A DNA stretch of 64,000 bases, taken from NCBI RefSeq assembly GCF_013404075.1, contig NZ_JACBJQ010000010.1, positions 62,001-126,000 of the forward strand, in the 5' to 3' direction. The DNA is from Mycolicibacterium vinylchloridicum (GTDB lineage Bacteria; Actinomycetota; Actinomycetes; Mycobacteriales; Mycobacteriaceae). Below the pieces are notes generated by a model, which saw only the letters and a list, made by a program, of their open reading frames with translations, was not told the origin of the DNA and searched no databases. The position numbers were made by a program, and so were the translations under genes. Positions 40,091 to 49,775 of this stretch are shown piece by piece. Position 1 is the first letter of the stretch. Each line of letters begins with the position of its first letter.

Positions 40091-40863
40091 GCTGCTACTA
40101 CCGGCGACTCGGCCCTGATCTGTTCGCATCAACCGACCAGACCCGCAGCAACTGGACACCTGAAATTCAGCACGGCTCACCACCTTTGGCGTTGTTGACC
40201 AAGGCCATCGAAGAGATCTCGAGCGACGGGATGCGCATCGGCAGGTTGACCCTGGACATTCTGGGCGCCATCCCGGTCACCGAGGTGCGCGTGCAGGCCA
40301 AGGTCGACCGGCCGGGCAGTCGCATCGCGATGCTGTCGGCCGAGATGTCCGCCGAGCGCCCGGACGGTCCGCCGCGGGCGGCGGCCCGGGTCACCGCATG
40401 GGCACTGGCCACGTCGGACACCGCCGACGCCGCCACTGACCGCTATCCCCCGCTGACCGAAGGGCCAACGGCCGCATTGGAACTGCACTGGAAGGATGCC
40501 GGCGGCTACATCGATTCCGTGGACTGGCGACCGCAACAAGACAAGTCCGGGAGCGGCACGGTGTATTGGATGTCCCCCATCGCGAACCTGGTCGACGACG
40601 AGCCGACGACCGCACTGCAGCGCCTGGCGATGGTGGTCGATTCCGCGAATGGCATTGGCGCAGCGATAGATCCGGAGAAGTTCATCTACATGAACACCGA
40701 TACCGCGGTGCATCTGCACCGAGCGCCCACCGGCAGTGATTTCGCCGTGCGGGCCCGCGGTTCGATCGGGCCGGACGGTATCGGCGTGACCACGGCTGAA
40801 CTATTCGACCGTGACGGGTTCGTCGGCACGTCCGCCCAGACGCTTCTGGTGCAGCGCCGCTAG
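40087..40863 (+). CDS. TesB-like double-hotdog thioesterase family protein
   Basis: A 258-residue protein with the arrangement of mycobacterial acyl-CoA thioesterases: an N-terminal hotdog (HGSPPLALLTKAIEE, RLTLDILGAIPVTEVRV) and a second half starting near VYWMSPIANLVDDEPTTALQRLAMVVDSANGIG. The GTG at 40087 overlaps the nuclease stop as GTGA. Substrate unknown. Confidence 0.82.
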   Translation: MSCYYRRLGPDLFASTDQTRSNWTPEIQHGSPPLALLTKAIEEISSDGMRIGRLTLDILGAIPVTEVRVQAKVDRPGSRIAMLSAEMSAERPDGPPRAAARVTAWALATSDTADAATDRYPPLTEGPTAALELHWKDAGGYIDSVDWRPQQDKSGSGTVYWMSPIANLVDDEPTTALQRLAMVVDSANGIGAAIDPEKFIYMNTDTAVHLHRAPTGSDFAVRARGSIGPDGIGVTTAELFDRDGFVGTSAQTLLVQRR

Positions 40864-41025
40864 GTTTGCTATTCGACGCCCGTGGTTTGGTGCCGCAAGG
40901 CGCAGGTCCAGGTCATCCAACATCCCGCGCTGCGCCGGTCCACGGCCGGGTTGTCAAGACGTGTCAGCATGCAGTCACAAACCAACTCCGCGACGTCAGC
41001 GCGGCTTCACGCCGGCGAATCCCGA

Positions 41026-41796
41026 CTAAAATTCAGGGATCGACTGAGTCAGGATAGTCTCCGGCATCAACTCAGCACGCGCCCAAAGGCGTTGGAGCGC
41101 GACGGCCGCAGCAGCAGGCTGCTCGGCCGGCCAGAAGTGGTTCGCATCGAGGGTGACCAGCTCGGCTCCCATTCGCGCCGCCATTCTCCGGCCGAATTCC
41201 ACGGATACCACGAGGTCACGCTCCCCCCAGATCAGCATGCTCGGCACGATGATGTTGGCGAGGTCGTCGGCCCATTCCTGTCCGATGCGCGTGGCTGAGC
41301 GATACAGCGTCAGCGTGATTTCCCGGTTCCACGCGTACCGCCAAGAGTGAGTTCGCGCGACAGCCTCGGGCATCCCCGACATGAGCAGCACCTCGGAGAA
41401 GGCTTCAACGTCAAGCTCATCCATCCACCGCTCACCTGCACCCTCCTCATTCCAGACACGCCACACACCGTGCAAGGGCCAGCGCGGGTCGATCGGCCCG
41501 TTTCCAGCTGCGACGCTCCTCAGCAGCTCGGGGCGAAGCGACGCGGCGCGTAGCGCCAACAAACAACCCCAGTCGTGGCCGACGATGTGCACCGGGCCGG
41601 TGCGCGCGTATTCTGCCTCGATCTGTTCGATCAACCAGGCGACGTAGTCGTCCTTGGTACCCGCCCATCCCGCTGGCGGCGGCTCGCGAAACCCCGGCAA
41701 GTCGAGCGCGATCACGTCGTCACGGTCGAGGCAATCGATGACCGGTTGCCACACAGCACTCGTCATCGGCATTCCATGCACTAACATGACCGTCAT
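41026..41796 (-). CDS. Alpha/beta hydrolase of the epoxide hydrolase/haloalkane dehalogenase type
   Basis: A 256-residue protein. The nucleophile elbow is GHDWGC, with aspartate as in epoxide hydrolases and dehalogenases rather than serine. LVHGMPM is the oxyanion-hole loop, GERDLVV supplies the acid and DANHFWPAEQ the histidine. The start ATG 41796 (MTVMLVHG) leaves almost no N-terminal extension before the first strand; an upstream start at 41868 would add 24 residues. First gene of the accessory part of the window. Confidence 0.85.
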   Translation of the reverse strand: MTVMLVHGMPMTSAVWQPVIDCLDRDDVIALDLPGFREPPPAGWAGTKDDYVAWLIEQIEAEYARTGPVHIVGHDWGCLLALRAASLRPELLRSVAAGNGPIDPRWPLHGVWRVWNEEGAGERWMDELDVEAFSEVLLMSGMPEAVARTHSWRYAWNREITLTLYRSATRIGQEWADDLANIIVPSMLIWGERDLVVSVEFGRRMAARMGAELVTLDANHFWPAEQPAAAAVALQRLWARAELMPETILTQSIPEF

Positions 41797-42870
41797 ATCG
41801 TGAACGATAGCGCCAACTATCGGTTCCTTCTTGGCTAATGCAGAACTCCCGATGCTGAAGTGAAGCACGGGAAGCCCTGTTGGACAGCGATATACCCCGC
41901 CTCAGACGGGGATCCATAGCTCACCCATCATCGTAGGACCTTCGAAAGGTGTACACGACTGGTCGCATACTAGCAATCACCCCTTTGGAGGCGCGACAGT
42001 GATGAGAATCCCAATTATTTAGAATAGAAAGTCTTCGATCTCGCTGCCGATAGCAGGCATATCCGGGCAACCGGGGACCTCAGACCTGCAACTGCGAGCG
42101 CGCGAACCCAACCTTCGTTGACCCGCCCAGGATGTCGCCGCCAAGCGTCCATCAGCGGCGCGGTAGGTATCGCCGGGCTTATGGGTGCCGGTTCTTTACA
42201 TTCACTGCATCGGATTCGCCGTCGCCTGTTGAACATCCCCGGATCCGCTTGAGTTGAGGCGGCACATCGGGGCATCGTGTTCGGTCAAGCGCACGAGCCT
42301 TCGACGCTCGGCAAGTTGGTGCGATGGCGTGCCCACTTCCGGGTTTGGAATTCTGACGCTCGCGCTGATCCGGTCAATGTGAATGGCGGCACGGCATCCC
42401 GATCTGGTAGGCACGGGCGGTGATGAGCGGCCGCCCCGAGGGGAAGATGCGGTGATCGGCCCAAAAAGCGAATGATGTCCGCCTCGACGCGCGGGCGGCT
42501 GTAACGACTGCGCCCGCTGCAAGGTGGCGCGACTCCCGACTCTTCAAAACGGTCACCCGATCGAGGTGGCGACTTGGTATGAGCTGTAATGCTTTTGGTA
42601 TCTTACGCAGAACAACCCGCGCGGCATGCAGTAGGCACCACGGCGGGTGATCACTCGGTAGTTCGGTCGTGCAGGCAGTGAGGCTTGGCCGTCCGGCTAT
42701 GACCTTTCGCCGCCGAATCATATGTGCCTCGTCATATTTGATGACGCGGTCAGCCCTTCCCCGGTACGGCTACTGGTTCGTCAGGACCGATCGTGTCCGT
42801 GTGCTTACGCATGCGTCGGGGAGAGGACAGCCCGCACCGCGGAAACCTGAACGTGCGCACCCGGGCTTCA
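41797..42870. other. 1.07-kb gap without a convincing gene
   Basis: Lower GC than its surroundings in places and no frame with sustained mycobacterial codon use. The longest frames (such as 42374-42721 on the minus strand) give arginine/serine-rich composition with no family resemblance. A short stem CCCCG-N7-CGGGG is at 41895-41911. Possibly a decayed gene or a former insertion site. Confidence 0.5.
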
Positions 42871-43971
42871 CTAGCCCCTGGCGGGACTCGGCCTGCAGAT
42901 GCGCGATTGGTTTCCCCCGGCGCGTTTAGCGGCGTACATCGCTGCATCGGCGCATTGGATAAGGTAGTCGATCGCGGCCGTATCACCCCACCGGACGACG
43001 GCGGCTCCAACGCTTGCGGTGACCGGTTGCGGCGATCCTGCGATGGCGGCGCACAGTTGTGCAGGCATTTGTTCGGCCAAATCGGCTGTCACGGCGTCGA
43101 TGAGAATGAACTCCTCGCCGCCGAAGCGCCCGATGATCGCGGAACCGGTGCTGGCCTCGCGCAGAATCCACCCAACCGTGCTCAACGCCTGATCGCCGGC
43201 CACGTGCCCGTACAGATCGTTGAGTTTTTTGAACTTGTCCAGGTCGATCATGACGACGATCAGGTGCAGGTCGTTTCCCGGCGACGTCAACAATGCGCTC
43301 GCACGCTCGTAGAAGGCACGCCGAGTCAGGACACCGGTAAGCGGGTCTTGGTCGGAGCGCACCACGTCAGCGCCCAACGTGCGCACCACCGCTTGGATCG
43401 CCAGCGGAACGGCCAGGTTGAGTTCAATGACCAGCCATAATCCGGCGGCAGCGACTACTGGATCAGTGACAATGCCGACGCGTGCTGCGCTCACTGCGCC
43501 CACAGAGAGGGCGACGCCGATGTTGAAGACGATCGCCTTCGTGTTGTGGAAGAACGCCGCGTATCCGCCGGTGATGGCCAAAGATGTGCAGCCCATCAGC
43601 CCGATCACGGGGCGCGGATCCAACAAGCACCCCACGCCGACGAGCACACTCCCGAGGCAGATCATCGCCAATGACTGCGACCTCGTCGGCCAACGCCGCA
43701 ACCACAACACCGCATAACTGGAGCCGACGGCCACCGCAGCAATGCTGAAGGGCCATACCGCTATAGCGGGCACACCGCGCAGGGTAAGCGCGGCCATCCC
43801 CATAGTCGTCATTGCTGCTGCGATGAGCACCATCAGCAGCCGGGTTGGCACCTCCAGTCCACGCGCACGCAGATAGCTGGTAAGCCAATCAAACTGATCG
43901 GGTTGCCTCCACCACCGCCCGAGACACCCCCAGATCCGACCGATGCGCAGAAATGCTTGCTCCTCGGTCAT
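42871..43971 (-). CDS. Membrane-anchored GGDEF protein (putative diguanylate cyclase)
   Basis: A 366-residue protein. About six membrane segments occupy residues 45-205; a GGDEF domain follows (about 210-360) with DPLTGVLTRRAFYE, MIDLDKFKKLNDLYGH and the active loop RFGGEEF. The upstream RxxD inhibitory site is not visible, so product inhibition may be lost. No EAL domain. The ATG at 43971 has GGGAGGGGG as ribosome-binding site; the longer frame upstream is unlikely. Confidence 0.87.
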   Translation of the reverse strand: MTEEQAFLRIGRIWGCLGRWWRQPDQFDWLTSYLRARGLEVPTRLLMVLIAAAMTTMGMAALTLRGVPAIAVWPFSIAAVAVGSSYAVLWLRRWPTRSQSLAMICLGSVLVGVGCLLDPRPVIGLMGCTSLAITGGYAAFFHNTKAIVFNIGVALSVGAVSAARVGIVTDPVVAAAGLWLVIELNLAVPLAIQAVVRTLGADVVRSDQDPLTGVLTRRAFYERASALLTSPGNDLHLIVVMIDLDKFKKLNDLYGHVAGDQALSTVGWILREASTGSAIIGRFGGEEFILIDAVTADLAEQMPAQLCAAIAGSPQPVTASVGAAVVRWGDTAAIDYLIQCADAAMYAAKRAGGNQSRICRPSPARG

Positions 43972-44089
43972 CGTTCCCCCTCCCCTGCGTTTTTCCACGG
44001 TAGCCGCACAAATCCGGTGGCGAGGTGAAGCAGCCAAAGTGCGTGAACGAAGTGTTGGGTGGCGCCATAATGGCAGGTGGGCGGGCGCA

Positions 44090-44121
44090 ATGTCTCGTTT
44101 GCCGGCGGATGAGACATTGAG
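44090..44121. promoter_or_regulatory. 9-bp inverted repeat upstream of the GGDEF gene
   Basis: CAATGTCTC (44090-44098) and GAGACATTG (44113-44121) are exact reverse complements around a 14-nt spacer, about 120 bp before the GGDEF start. The surrounding 334 bp (43972-44305) hold no recognisable gene. Operator or hairpin; inference only. Confidence 0.4.
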
Positions 44122-44305
44122 GCGGTAGCGGCTTGCGGTGCCGCCGCCGTTACCGCGTCCGCTGCTCACTTCGTCGACCCGGCCGATCCCTCGATCGCGC
44201 AGCTGAGCCATACAGCCTCGATGAGTGCGTCGCTGAACCCTCCGGTTCTATTCCGGAGCGTTGCCATTGCCGAACGACCGCCCGAAGCGGCTTGACGGGG
44301 CTGGG

Positions 44306-44836
44306 TCAGGCCTTGGCGGGCGGTCGGTAGAAGATCGCCAGCTGCCCGATGCCACCGCCCAGACCGAGCACCAGCGCGACGAGCAGTCCGCACCAGCCGT
44401 GCAGCCACGGGTAGATCCCGGTGTCTGAGAACAGCGCGTAGTCCAGGCTGTACTTGCCAGCTCCGGTCGCGGCGAGCGCCACGGCCGCCGCCGCCAGCAC
44501 CAGGTTGTACTCCCAGCCTTCCTTGACGATGAAGAAGCCGTTGTGGCGGTGCACGGTCCAGGCCGCCACCAGCATCAGCGCCACGAAACCGGCGGCCGGG
44601 ACCGGCGTCAGCAGCCCCACGGCCAGCCCGATGCCGGCAGCCATCTCGGTGCTCGCCGCCACCCGCGCGTGGAAGGTGCCCGGCTTCATTCCGATGCTCT
44701 CGAACCACCCGGCGGTGCCCTTGATCCGGCCGCCGCCGAAGAACTTGTTGTAGCCGTGGGCGGCCATGGTCAGGCCGAGCACCACACGCAAAAGGAGGAG
44801 ACCGACGCTAGCGGTTTCATAGTAGGCAGCAGTCAT
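44306..44836 (-). CDS. DoxX-family membrane protein
   Basis: A 176-residue protein with four hydrophobic helices and the DoxX pattern LLLLRVVLGLTMAAHGYNKFFGG. DoxX proteins are linked to redox and thiol stress and, in mycobacteria, to SodA complexes. ATG 44836 chosen as the last start before the first helix. Nothing nearby points to a particular partner. Confidence 0.88.
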   Translation of the reverse strand: MTAAYYETASVGLLLLRVVLGLTMAAHGYNKFFGGGRIKGTAGWFESIGMKPGTFHARVAASTEMAAGIGLAVGLLTPVPAAGFVALMLVAAWTVHRHNGFFIVKEGWEYNLVLAAAAVALAATGAGKYSLDYALFSDTGIYPWLHGWCGLLVALVLGLGGGIGQLAIFYRPPAKA

Positions 44837-45367
44837 GCGAGTAAACCTAGAACATCGGCGTGGACACGTCGTTGGGTGCCCACTGTGCGGTCGGGAGCGC
44901 ACGCCAGGTAGGCCGGTGCTGCAAGCAAGGCCGATACTGGGCAACGGCTGGCGACATCGTCGATCGGCCAGTCGTATGACTCTGCTTGACAGGCCGAGAA
45001 TTGTTGCGGTTCAGGCAAGTTAAGACGAACAGTCGTACCGAAGAACAACCAACACAGTTATGAAAGGCAACAACGCTGAGACGTCGGCGGCACACGCGAA
45101 CTGCGAGAAAGCTCTGTCGCGCTCAGGAAGAACAGCTATTCCCAAACTCGGGTGTCGGTGCCGACGAGACATCCGAGTTGCGCGAGACCTCAACGGTATG
45201 GCCCACCGTCCGGAACGCCGGCCGCACCGTCTCGACTTGTCCTGTGGACCGTGTCGTCACGCCGACCGCCGACGCAAGTCAAAAGATGATCAACGCTGCG
45301 GTGGAGCGTGGCGACGATGATGTGTAAAGGTTAAGGTGGAGAACGTAATCAGCGACCGAAGAGGCTA
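44837..45367. other. 530-bp gap without a recognisable gene
   Basis: No frame has a family signature. It contains CAAGTTAAGA at 45016-45025, a sequence also found in the AveC/TetR promoter region (57513-57522). Confidence 0.5.
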
Positions 45368-45850
45368 CTACGGCGCCGCCTCCTCTCCCCATCGGGCCAG
45401 GACGTCTGCGTGGAAACGTTCAAGCCGATTGACGAACTCGAGAAATGCCCGAAGTTCGGCTGCGCTGGCCGACCCAAACAGCGCGTCGCCCATCGAAGCC
45501 CGATACTCTTCGGCGATTCGCGCCGCACGCAGTCCGCGTTCGGTGAGATGGAGGCGTTTGCGTTTTCCATCGCCGGCAGTCAGTACCTCGTTGACGAGGC
45601 CCTTACTCTTGAGCTTGCTGATGATTTGGGACGTGGCCGACCGCGTCACGCCGAGTTGGTCGGACAGTTCGCTGCCCGTGATCCCCTCGTGGAGAAAGAT
45701 CATCCCGCACATCTCGGTCTCCAACCGAGTCATCGACACTCCAGCGCCGTAGTCGCGAGGAGTTCGACGGCCGTGTTCGATCCTGTTGATGACGCGCAAC
45801 AGCCCCACGGTGATCGCGTCGATGATGTCGCCGTCCGGTTCGGAAGTCAT
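45368..45850 (-). CDS. MarR-family transcriptional regulator
   Basis: A 160-residue winged-helix protein: MTRLETEMCGMIFLHEGITGSELSDQLGVTRSATSQIISKL is the recognition region, followed by the wing (TAGDGKRKRLHLTERG) and a dimerisation helix. ATG 45850 selected over an upstream start because the family domain begins shortly after it. It lies downstream of the carboxylic acid reductase gene and has its own upstream palindrome. Confidence 0.9.
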   Translation of the reverse strand: MTSEPDGDIIDAITVGLLRVINRIEHGRRTPRDYGAGVSMTRLETEMCGMIFLHEGITGSELSDQLGVTRSATSQIISKLKSKGLVNEVLTAGDGKRKRLHLTERGLRAARIAEEYRASMGDALFGSASAAELRAFLEFVNRLERFHADVLARWGEEAAP

Positions 45851-45886
45851 GGCCGACCAGCTGATCCTTTCCGTCGAGGTCAACGT

Positions 45887-45902
45887 GTGGGCCCGGGCCC
45901 AC
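45887..45902. promoter_or_regulatory. Perfect 16-bp palindrome upstream of marR gene
   Basis: GTGGGCCCGGGCCCAC is self-complementary and 36 bp before the MarR start, where an autoregulatory operator would be expected. Because it is all G/C at its core it could also arise by chance in this genome. Confidence 0.35.
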
Positions 45903-46054
45903 GCAGGGTGCACGCCTACGGACGATCATCCGTCGCCTGGGATGACGGTCGTGACGGTTATCGGCCTCCGGGCCGCGGCGCGGACCGGACGCCCGTTTGC
46001 GGCTCGCATTCCAGACCGCAGCCCGCTGACCGAGTCGGGTCACAATGCGCGAGT

Positions 46055-49000
46055 TCATATCCGCCCGAGGAGCTCTAAGGACGTCGCGTACTTGACGATG
46101 TGTGCGGCGGTGATGTGCGGTATGTCCTTACCGGGGCCGACCCCCGCCCTTCGGACCGCCTCGCGGAACCGATCGGTGGAGGCCATTGCGCCCACCGGAG
46201 GTGTGCCGCAGTAACGGTAGGTGTCCAGCAGCGGCAAGACCGACGCGTGGCGTTGACGGTCGGGCAGTGCGCGGATGCAGGTTTCGAATCGCTGGAACCA
46301 GTCGTCGTAGCGGGCGATCCGGTGCAACTCGTAGCCGGCCTCCGCCAACCAATCGACGTATTGATCAAGACCGATGCCATCGTCGTGAGGGTTCATCACG
46401 TGATAGCTCTGGAACCCGCAAACCTGTTGCGCGCCCAGCGTGGCGATCGCTTCAGCGACGAAATCGACTGGTAGTCCGTCGTAGTGGGCCCGCTGACGAA
46501 CCCCGTTGTTGTCGAGTCGGTAAAATGAGCCGGGTGCCACACCCGTGGCGAGGAGACTCAGAATCAACCGGGTGAAGGTATCAGGCATATTGAGCTGGCC
46601 CTGGTATTCGGCATCAGCCAGAATCATCCCGCAGCGGTACACGGTTACAGGCAGTCCGCACAGGTCGTGCGCCTCGCGCAGCAAAACCTCGGCCGCCCAC
46701 TTACTGTTGCCATAGCCATTCGCGTAGAGGTCGTTGATGTCGCGCGACTGGCTGATGACGCGCAAGTCTGCGTCCTCGGTGAACGCCGTTGGCTCGATTC
46801 CAACCATGACGCCGATGGTCGAGACGAACGCGAACTGCTTCAGTTTGGTGGTGATGGCGAGCCGAATCAGTTCGCCGGTGCCCACCACGTTCGGTCCGAA
46901 TAGCTCGCTGTAGGGCAGGATGTGGTTGACCAACGCGGCTGGATCAACGATGAGATCCACCGCGTGGGCCAGATCGCGCCACGTCGCCTCATCGAGCCCA
47001 AGGTTCACCTCGGCCTTATCACCGGCTAGGACACGCAGGTGGTCGGCCGCCAATTCGCGGTATCGACGTAGTAATTCGGGATCACCGCCATCGAAGGTCG
47101 CGTCCAGTCGCGCGCGAGCTGCCGCCGCGTGTTTGGCGCGGACGAGACAGATCACCTGGCCCCCCACTTGCTGCATACGTTGCAGCCATTCCAGCGCGAG
47201 GTAGCGGCCTAGGAACCCGGTGGCGCCGGTCAACAGCACCGTGCGGATCTCACCGGTCGGATCCGGCAACGTAGGTGCCGCAGTCAGTGTCGGGCCATCG
47301 ATGAATTTGTCCAGTGTCAGGTCCCGCGCGTGCGCACGGGTGGCGCCCTGGCCGTGGACGATTGTGCATGTCGGGCGTGTCGGGTCCTGTGCCCGTTGTG
47401 TTTCGATGTAGTCCGCGATTGTCTGTAGGTCGCCGGTCGGGCTGACGATCACACCGACCGGCATATCGACGTCGAAGATGTCGTTGATCAGCCGGCCAAA
47501 TGTCAAAGCTGACAGCGAATCACCGCCGATGTCGGTGAACAGCGAACCCGGATCCAACTCTGAGGCGCCCGCACCGAGTAGTGCGCTGGCGGCGCGGGTT
47601 ACGACCGCGAGCACAGGTTGATCGGCGCCGCCGCGACGCAGAGTGCGTAGTTCGTTGTCCTGCGCTGCAGCGATATCGGCGTAAAGCTGTTCCAGCGCAT
47701 CGCCGTAGCGCTCTTTGAGCGCCGGGCGCGCCAGTTTGCGAATACCGGTGAGGAGGCCGTTCCCGGTGGTGAACGGGGTTGTCTCAAGGATGAAGTCGCG
47801 TGGGATCTCATAGGATTGCAGCCTCTCGGTTCGAGCCACCATCTGAAGCGACTCGCCGATCAAGGACTTCAGCGAGGTGGCGTTACCGGTGTCGGGTGCC
47901 GACGCGCCTCCCGCAGGGACGATGACCGCGAGCAGATAGGGCCGGGAGCTGTTGCCGTAGACGTAGATCTGGCTGATTAGCGGGCTGTCGGTGAAGACAG
48001 CCTCCAGTTTGGAGACGGAAACGAACTCGCCCTGCGATAGTTTCAGGACGGTGTTGCGCCGATCCAGGTACTGCAACCGGTCGGGGCCGGTCTCCACGAC
48101 GATGTCGCCGGTACGGTAATAACCCTCGGCGTCGAACACTTCCGCATTGAGGTCGGGGCGTTTGTAGTAACCCGGAAACATGCTGGTGGTTTTCACGAGA
48201 AGCTCACCCCGAGGGTGCGGCCGATCAGTGCTGAAGTAGCCGAGTTCGGGGACGTCGGCAAGCTTGTAATCGATCACCGGGGGTCGGCGAACCATTCCGC
48301 CGCCGATCACCGTGCCGGCTTCCGTCGAGCCGTAACCCTCCATCAGCGGTTGGTCGATCAACTTTTCGGCCCAGGCCTTGGTTTCCGGCGAGATGGCCGC
48401 CGAGCCCGATGCCACGCCGATGTACCGGCCGCCGAGGATTGTGTTGCGGTACTCCTCGAGTACCGCAGCCTCGGCGACGGCGGGCTCAGCGCCGTCGGAG
48501 ACCCGCCGGTCTGTCTCTCTGGTCACCTCGTCGTAGAGGATGTCCCAGATCCTGGGTACAAAGGCCAACATCGTCGGCCGCACCAACGCGAGGTCGTCGA
48601 CTAGCGTGGACAGATCGCTGCGGGGCGTGAAATACGCTGTGCCGCCGGCGCCGAGCGTTGTGTAGAGCAAGCTGCGGCCCATCACGTGACTCATGGGCGC
48701 AAATATCAGCTGGATCAACGGCAACGGGCTGTGCTGGCCGTCATGCGTCGGGCCGAACCACCAGGCCCTCCCGGTACGTTCGGTATGCATCGCACCCTTG
48801 GGCGATCCCGTGCTGCCAGAGGTGTAGACAATCATTCTTACGGGGTCTGGATCCGCAGAGAGGTAGGGCGGTAGTGGAGCCAGTGCTCGACCAGTTTCGA
48901 GCAGGGCGGGCATCGTCTGTACGGGGACGGAGCTGCCAGCGTCGGCAAGCCGGGCTATTGCGGACGCCACGGCATCGCGATGTGCGTCAACGGGTCCGCG

Positions 49001-49576
49001 GTAGTCGAAAACGACGATCTTTCTTGGTGCGTGCGCGGTCAAAGCGAGTTCCACTGTGTCGTCGAGATACTCGACCGATGAAGCAATGACCGACGGCTCG
49101 GTCTCCGTCACAATCGGCATGAGTTGAGCGACGGGTGCAGAGGTCGTCAACGAAACTGCTACCGCCCCAATCTGAATCAGTGCGAGATCGATGGTGGCGT
49201 AGTCGTTACTGGCGAAGCCCAGGATGCAAACCCGGTCCCCAGGGCGCACAGTCGCGTCGCCGCTGCCGAGGCCGGTTGCCGCGGCGCAGAGTCGGTCTCC
49301 GAGCTCGCGATAGGAGATGGTTTCGAAGCGAGGTTGCAGCTCGGCGGTGGTACGACCGGCCGCATCGGTGACGAACTCCACCGCCCGCTGCCCGATGGCA
49401 GGCCGCTCTGAGTACCCCTCAATCAGAGTCCAGATGATCTGGGGCATTCGGAGCCCCGGAGCGTCGAGGGCGGCATTGACCCGTCCGTCAGGCATGGCAG
49501 CGGCGAAATCCGCGTCATTGGCGACTAAATCGCTGATGCGGTCGACCATCCGTCCCAGGAAGACGTCGTCGGACAT
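46055..49576 (-). CDS. car: Carboxylic acid reductase (CAR)
   Basis: ATP- and NADPH-dependent reduction of carboxylic acids to aldehydes. The 1173-residue protein has an adenylation domain (about 1-640) with YTSGSTGSPKG at 251-261 and YGSTEAG near 415, a carrier domain with the phosphopantetheine serine in GGDSLSA (Ser687), and a thioester reductase with LLTGATGFLG at 781-790 and YGNSKWAAEVL. Length and domain order equal the Nocardia and mycobacterial CARs. It needs a phosphopantetheinyl transferase encoded elsewhere. ATG 49576 (MSDDVF) was chosen over GTG 49588. Confidence 0.96.
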   Translation of the reverse strand: MSDDVFLGRMVDRISDLVANDADFAAAMPDGRVNAALDAPGLRMPQIIWTLIEGYSERPAIGQRAVEFVTDAAGRTTAELQPRFETISYRELGDRLCAAATGLGSGDATVRPGDRVCILGFASNDYATIDLALIQIGAVAVSLTTSAPVAQLMPIVTETEPSVIASSVEYLDDTVELALTAHAPRKIVVFDYRGPVDAHRDAVASAIARLADAGSSVPVQTMPALLETGRALAPLPPYLSADPDPVRMIVYTSGSTGSPKGAMHTERTGRAWWFGPTHDGQHSPLPLIQLIFAPMSHVMGRSLLYTTLGAGGTAYFTPRSDLSTLVDDLALVRPTMLAFVPRIWDILYDEVTRETDRRVSDGAEPAVAEAAVLEEYRNTILGGRYIGVASGSAAISPETKAWAEKLIDQPLMEGYGSTEAGTVIGGGMVRRPPVIDYKLADVPELGYFSTDRPHPRGELLVKTTSMFPGYYKRPDLNAEVFDAEGYYRTGDIVVETGPDRLQYLDRRNTVLKLSQGEFVSVSKLEAVFTDSPLISQIYVYGNSSRPYLLAVIVPAGGASAPDTGNATSLKSLIGESLQMVARTERLQSYEIPRDFILETTPFTTGNGLLTGIRKLARPALKERYGDALEQLYADIAAAQDNELRTLRRGGADQPVLAVVTRAASALLGAGASELDPGSLFTDIGGDSLSALTFGRLINDIFDVDMPVGVIVSPTGDLQTIADYIETQRAQDPTRPTCTIVHGQGATRAHARDLTLDKFIDGPTLTAAPTLPDPTGEIRTVLLTGATGFLGRYLALEWLQRMQQVGGQVICLVRAKHAAAARARLDATFDGGDPELLRRYRELAADHLRVLAGDKAEVNLGLDEATWRDLAHAVDLIVDPAALVNHILPYSELFGPNVVGTGELIRLAITTKLKQFAFVSTIGVMVGIEPTAFTEDADLRVISQSRDINDLYANGYGNSKWAAEVLLREAHDLCGLPVTVYRCGMILADAEYQGQLNMPDTFTRLILSLLATGVAPGSFYRLDNNGVRQRAHYDGLPVDFVAEAIATLGAQQVCGFQSYHVMNPHDDGIGLDQYVDWLAEAGYELHRIARYDDWFQRFETCIRALPDRQRHASVLPLLDTYRYCGTPPVGAMASTDRFREAVRRAGVGPGKDIPHITAAHIVKYATSLELLGRI

Positions 49577-49603
49577 GCACAACCCCACTTATGTCAAGAT
49601 ACT

Positions 49604-49617
49604 TAACAATGATGTTA
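49604..49617. promoter_or_regulatory. Operator-like inverted repeat in the CAR promoter
   Basis: TAACA-ATGA-TGTTA lies 28-41 bp before the CAR start, within the AT-richer part of the intergenic region, next to CAAGATACTT (49595-49604). Position and symmetry suit a repressor site for the MarR or TetR regulator encoded nearby. Confidence 0.4.
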
Positions 49618-49695
49618 GGGGCGCTCGCTTGTACGTGTCAACGCGGCCAACGATCGAGGAGTGGGGCGTCCGGCACACACTCCACCAACTGGCGC

Positions 49696-49733
49696 TTCCG
49701 TGAAACCCCCAACATCGTCGGGGTTTCACGGAA
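49696..49733. terminator. 14-bp perfect stem-loop after the CoA-transferase gene
   Basis: TTCCGTGAAACCCC (49696-49709) and GGGGTTTCACGGAA (49720-49733) are exact reverse complements around a 10-nt loop. It lies 43 bp past the stop of the minus-strand CoA transferase gene and before the CAR promoter, as expected for a transcription terminator. No U tract follows. Confidence 0.7.
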
Positions 49734-49775
49734 AGGCCGAACTGCCGCCAACAGACGCGGTGCCGGGCGCCGCTT

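Noticed and set aside
42374..42721. 115-codon minus-strand frame in the 41.8-42.9 kb gap
   Set aside because: No ribosome-binding site, composition unlike neighbouring genes and no family pattern.
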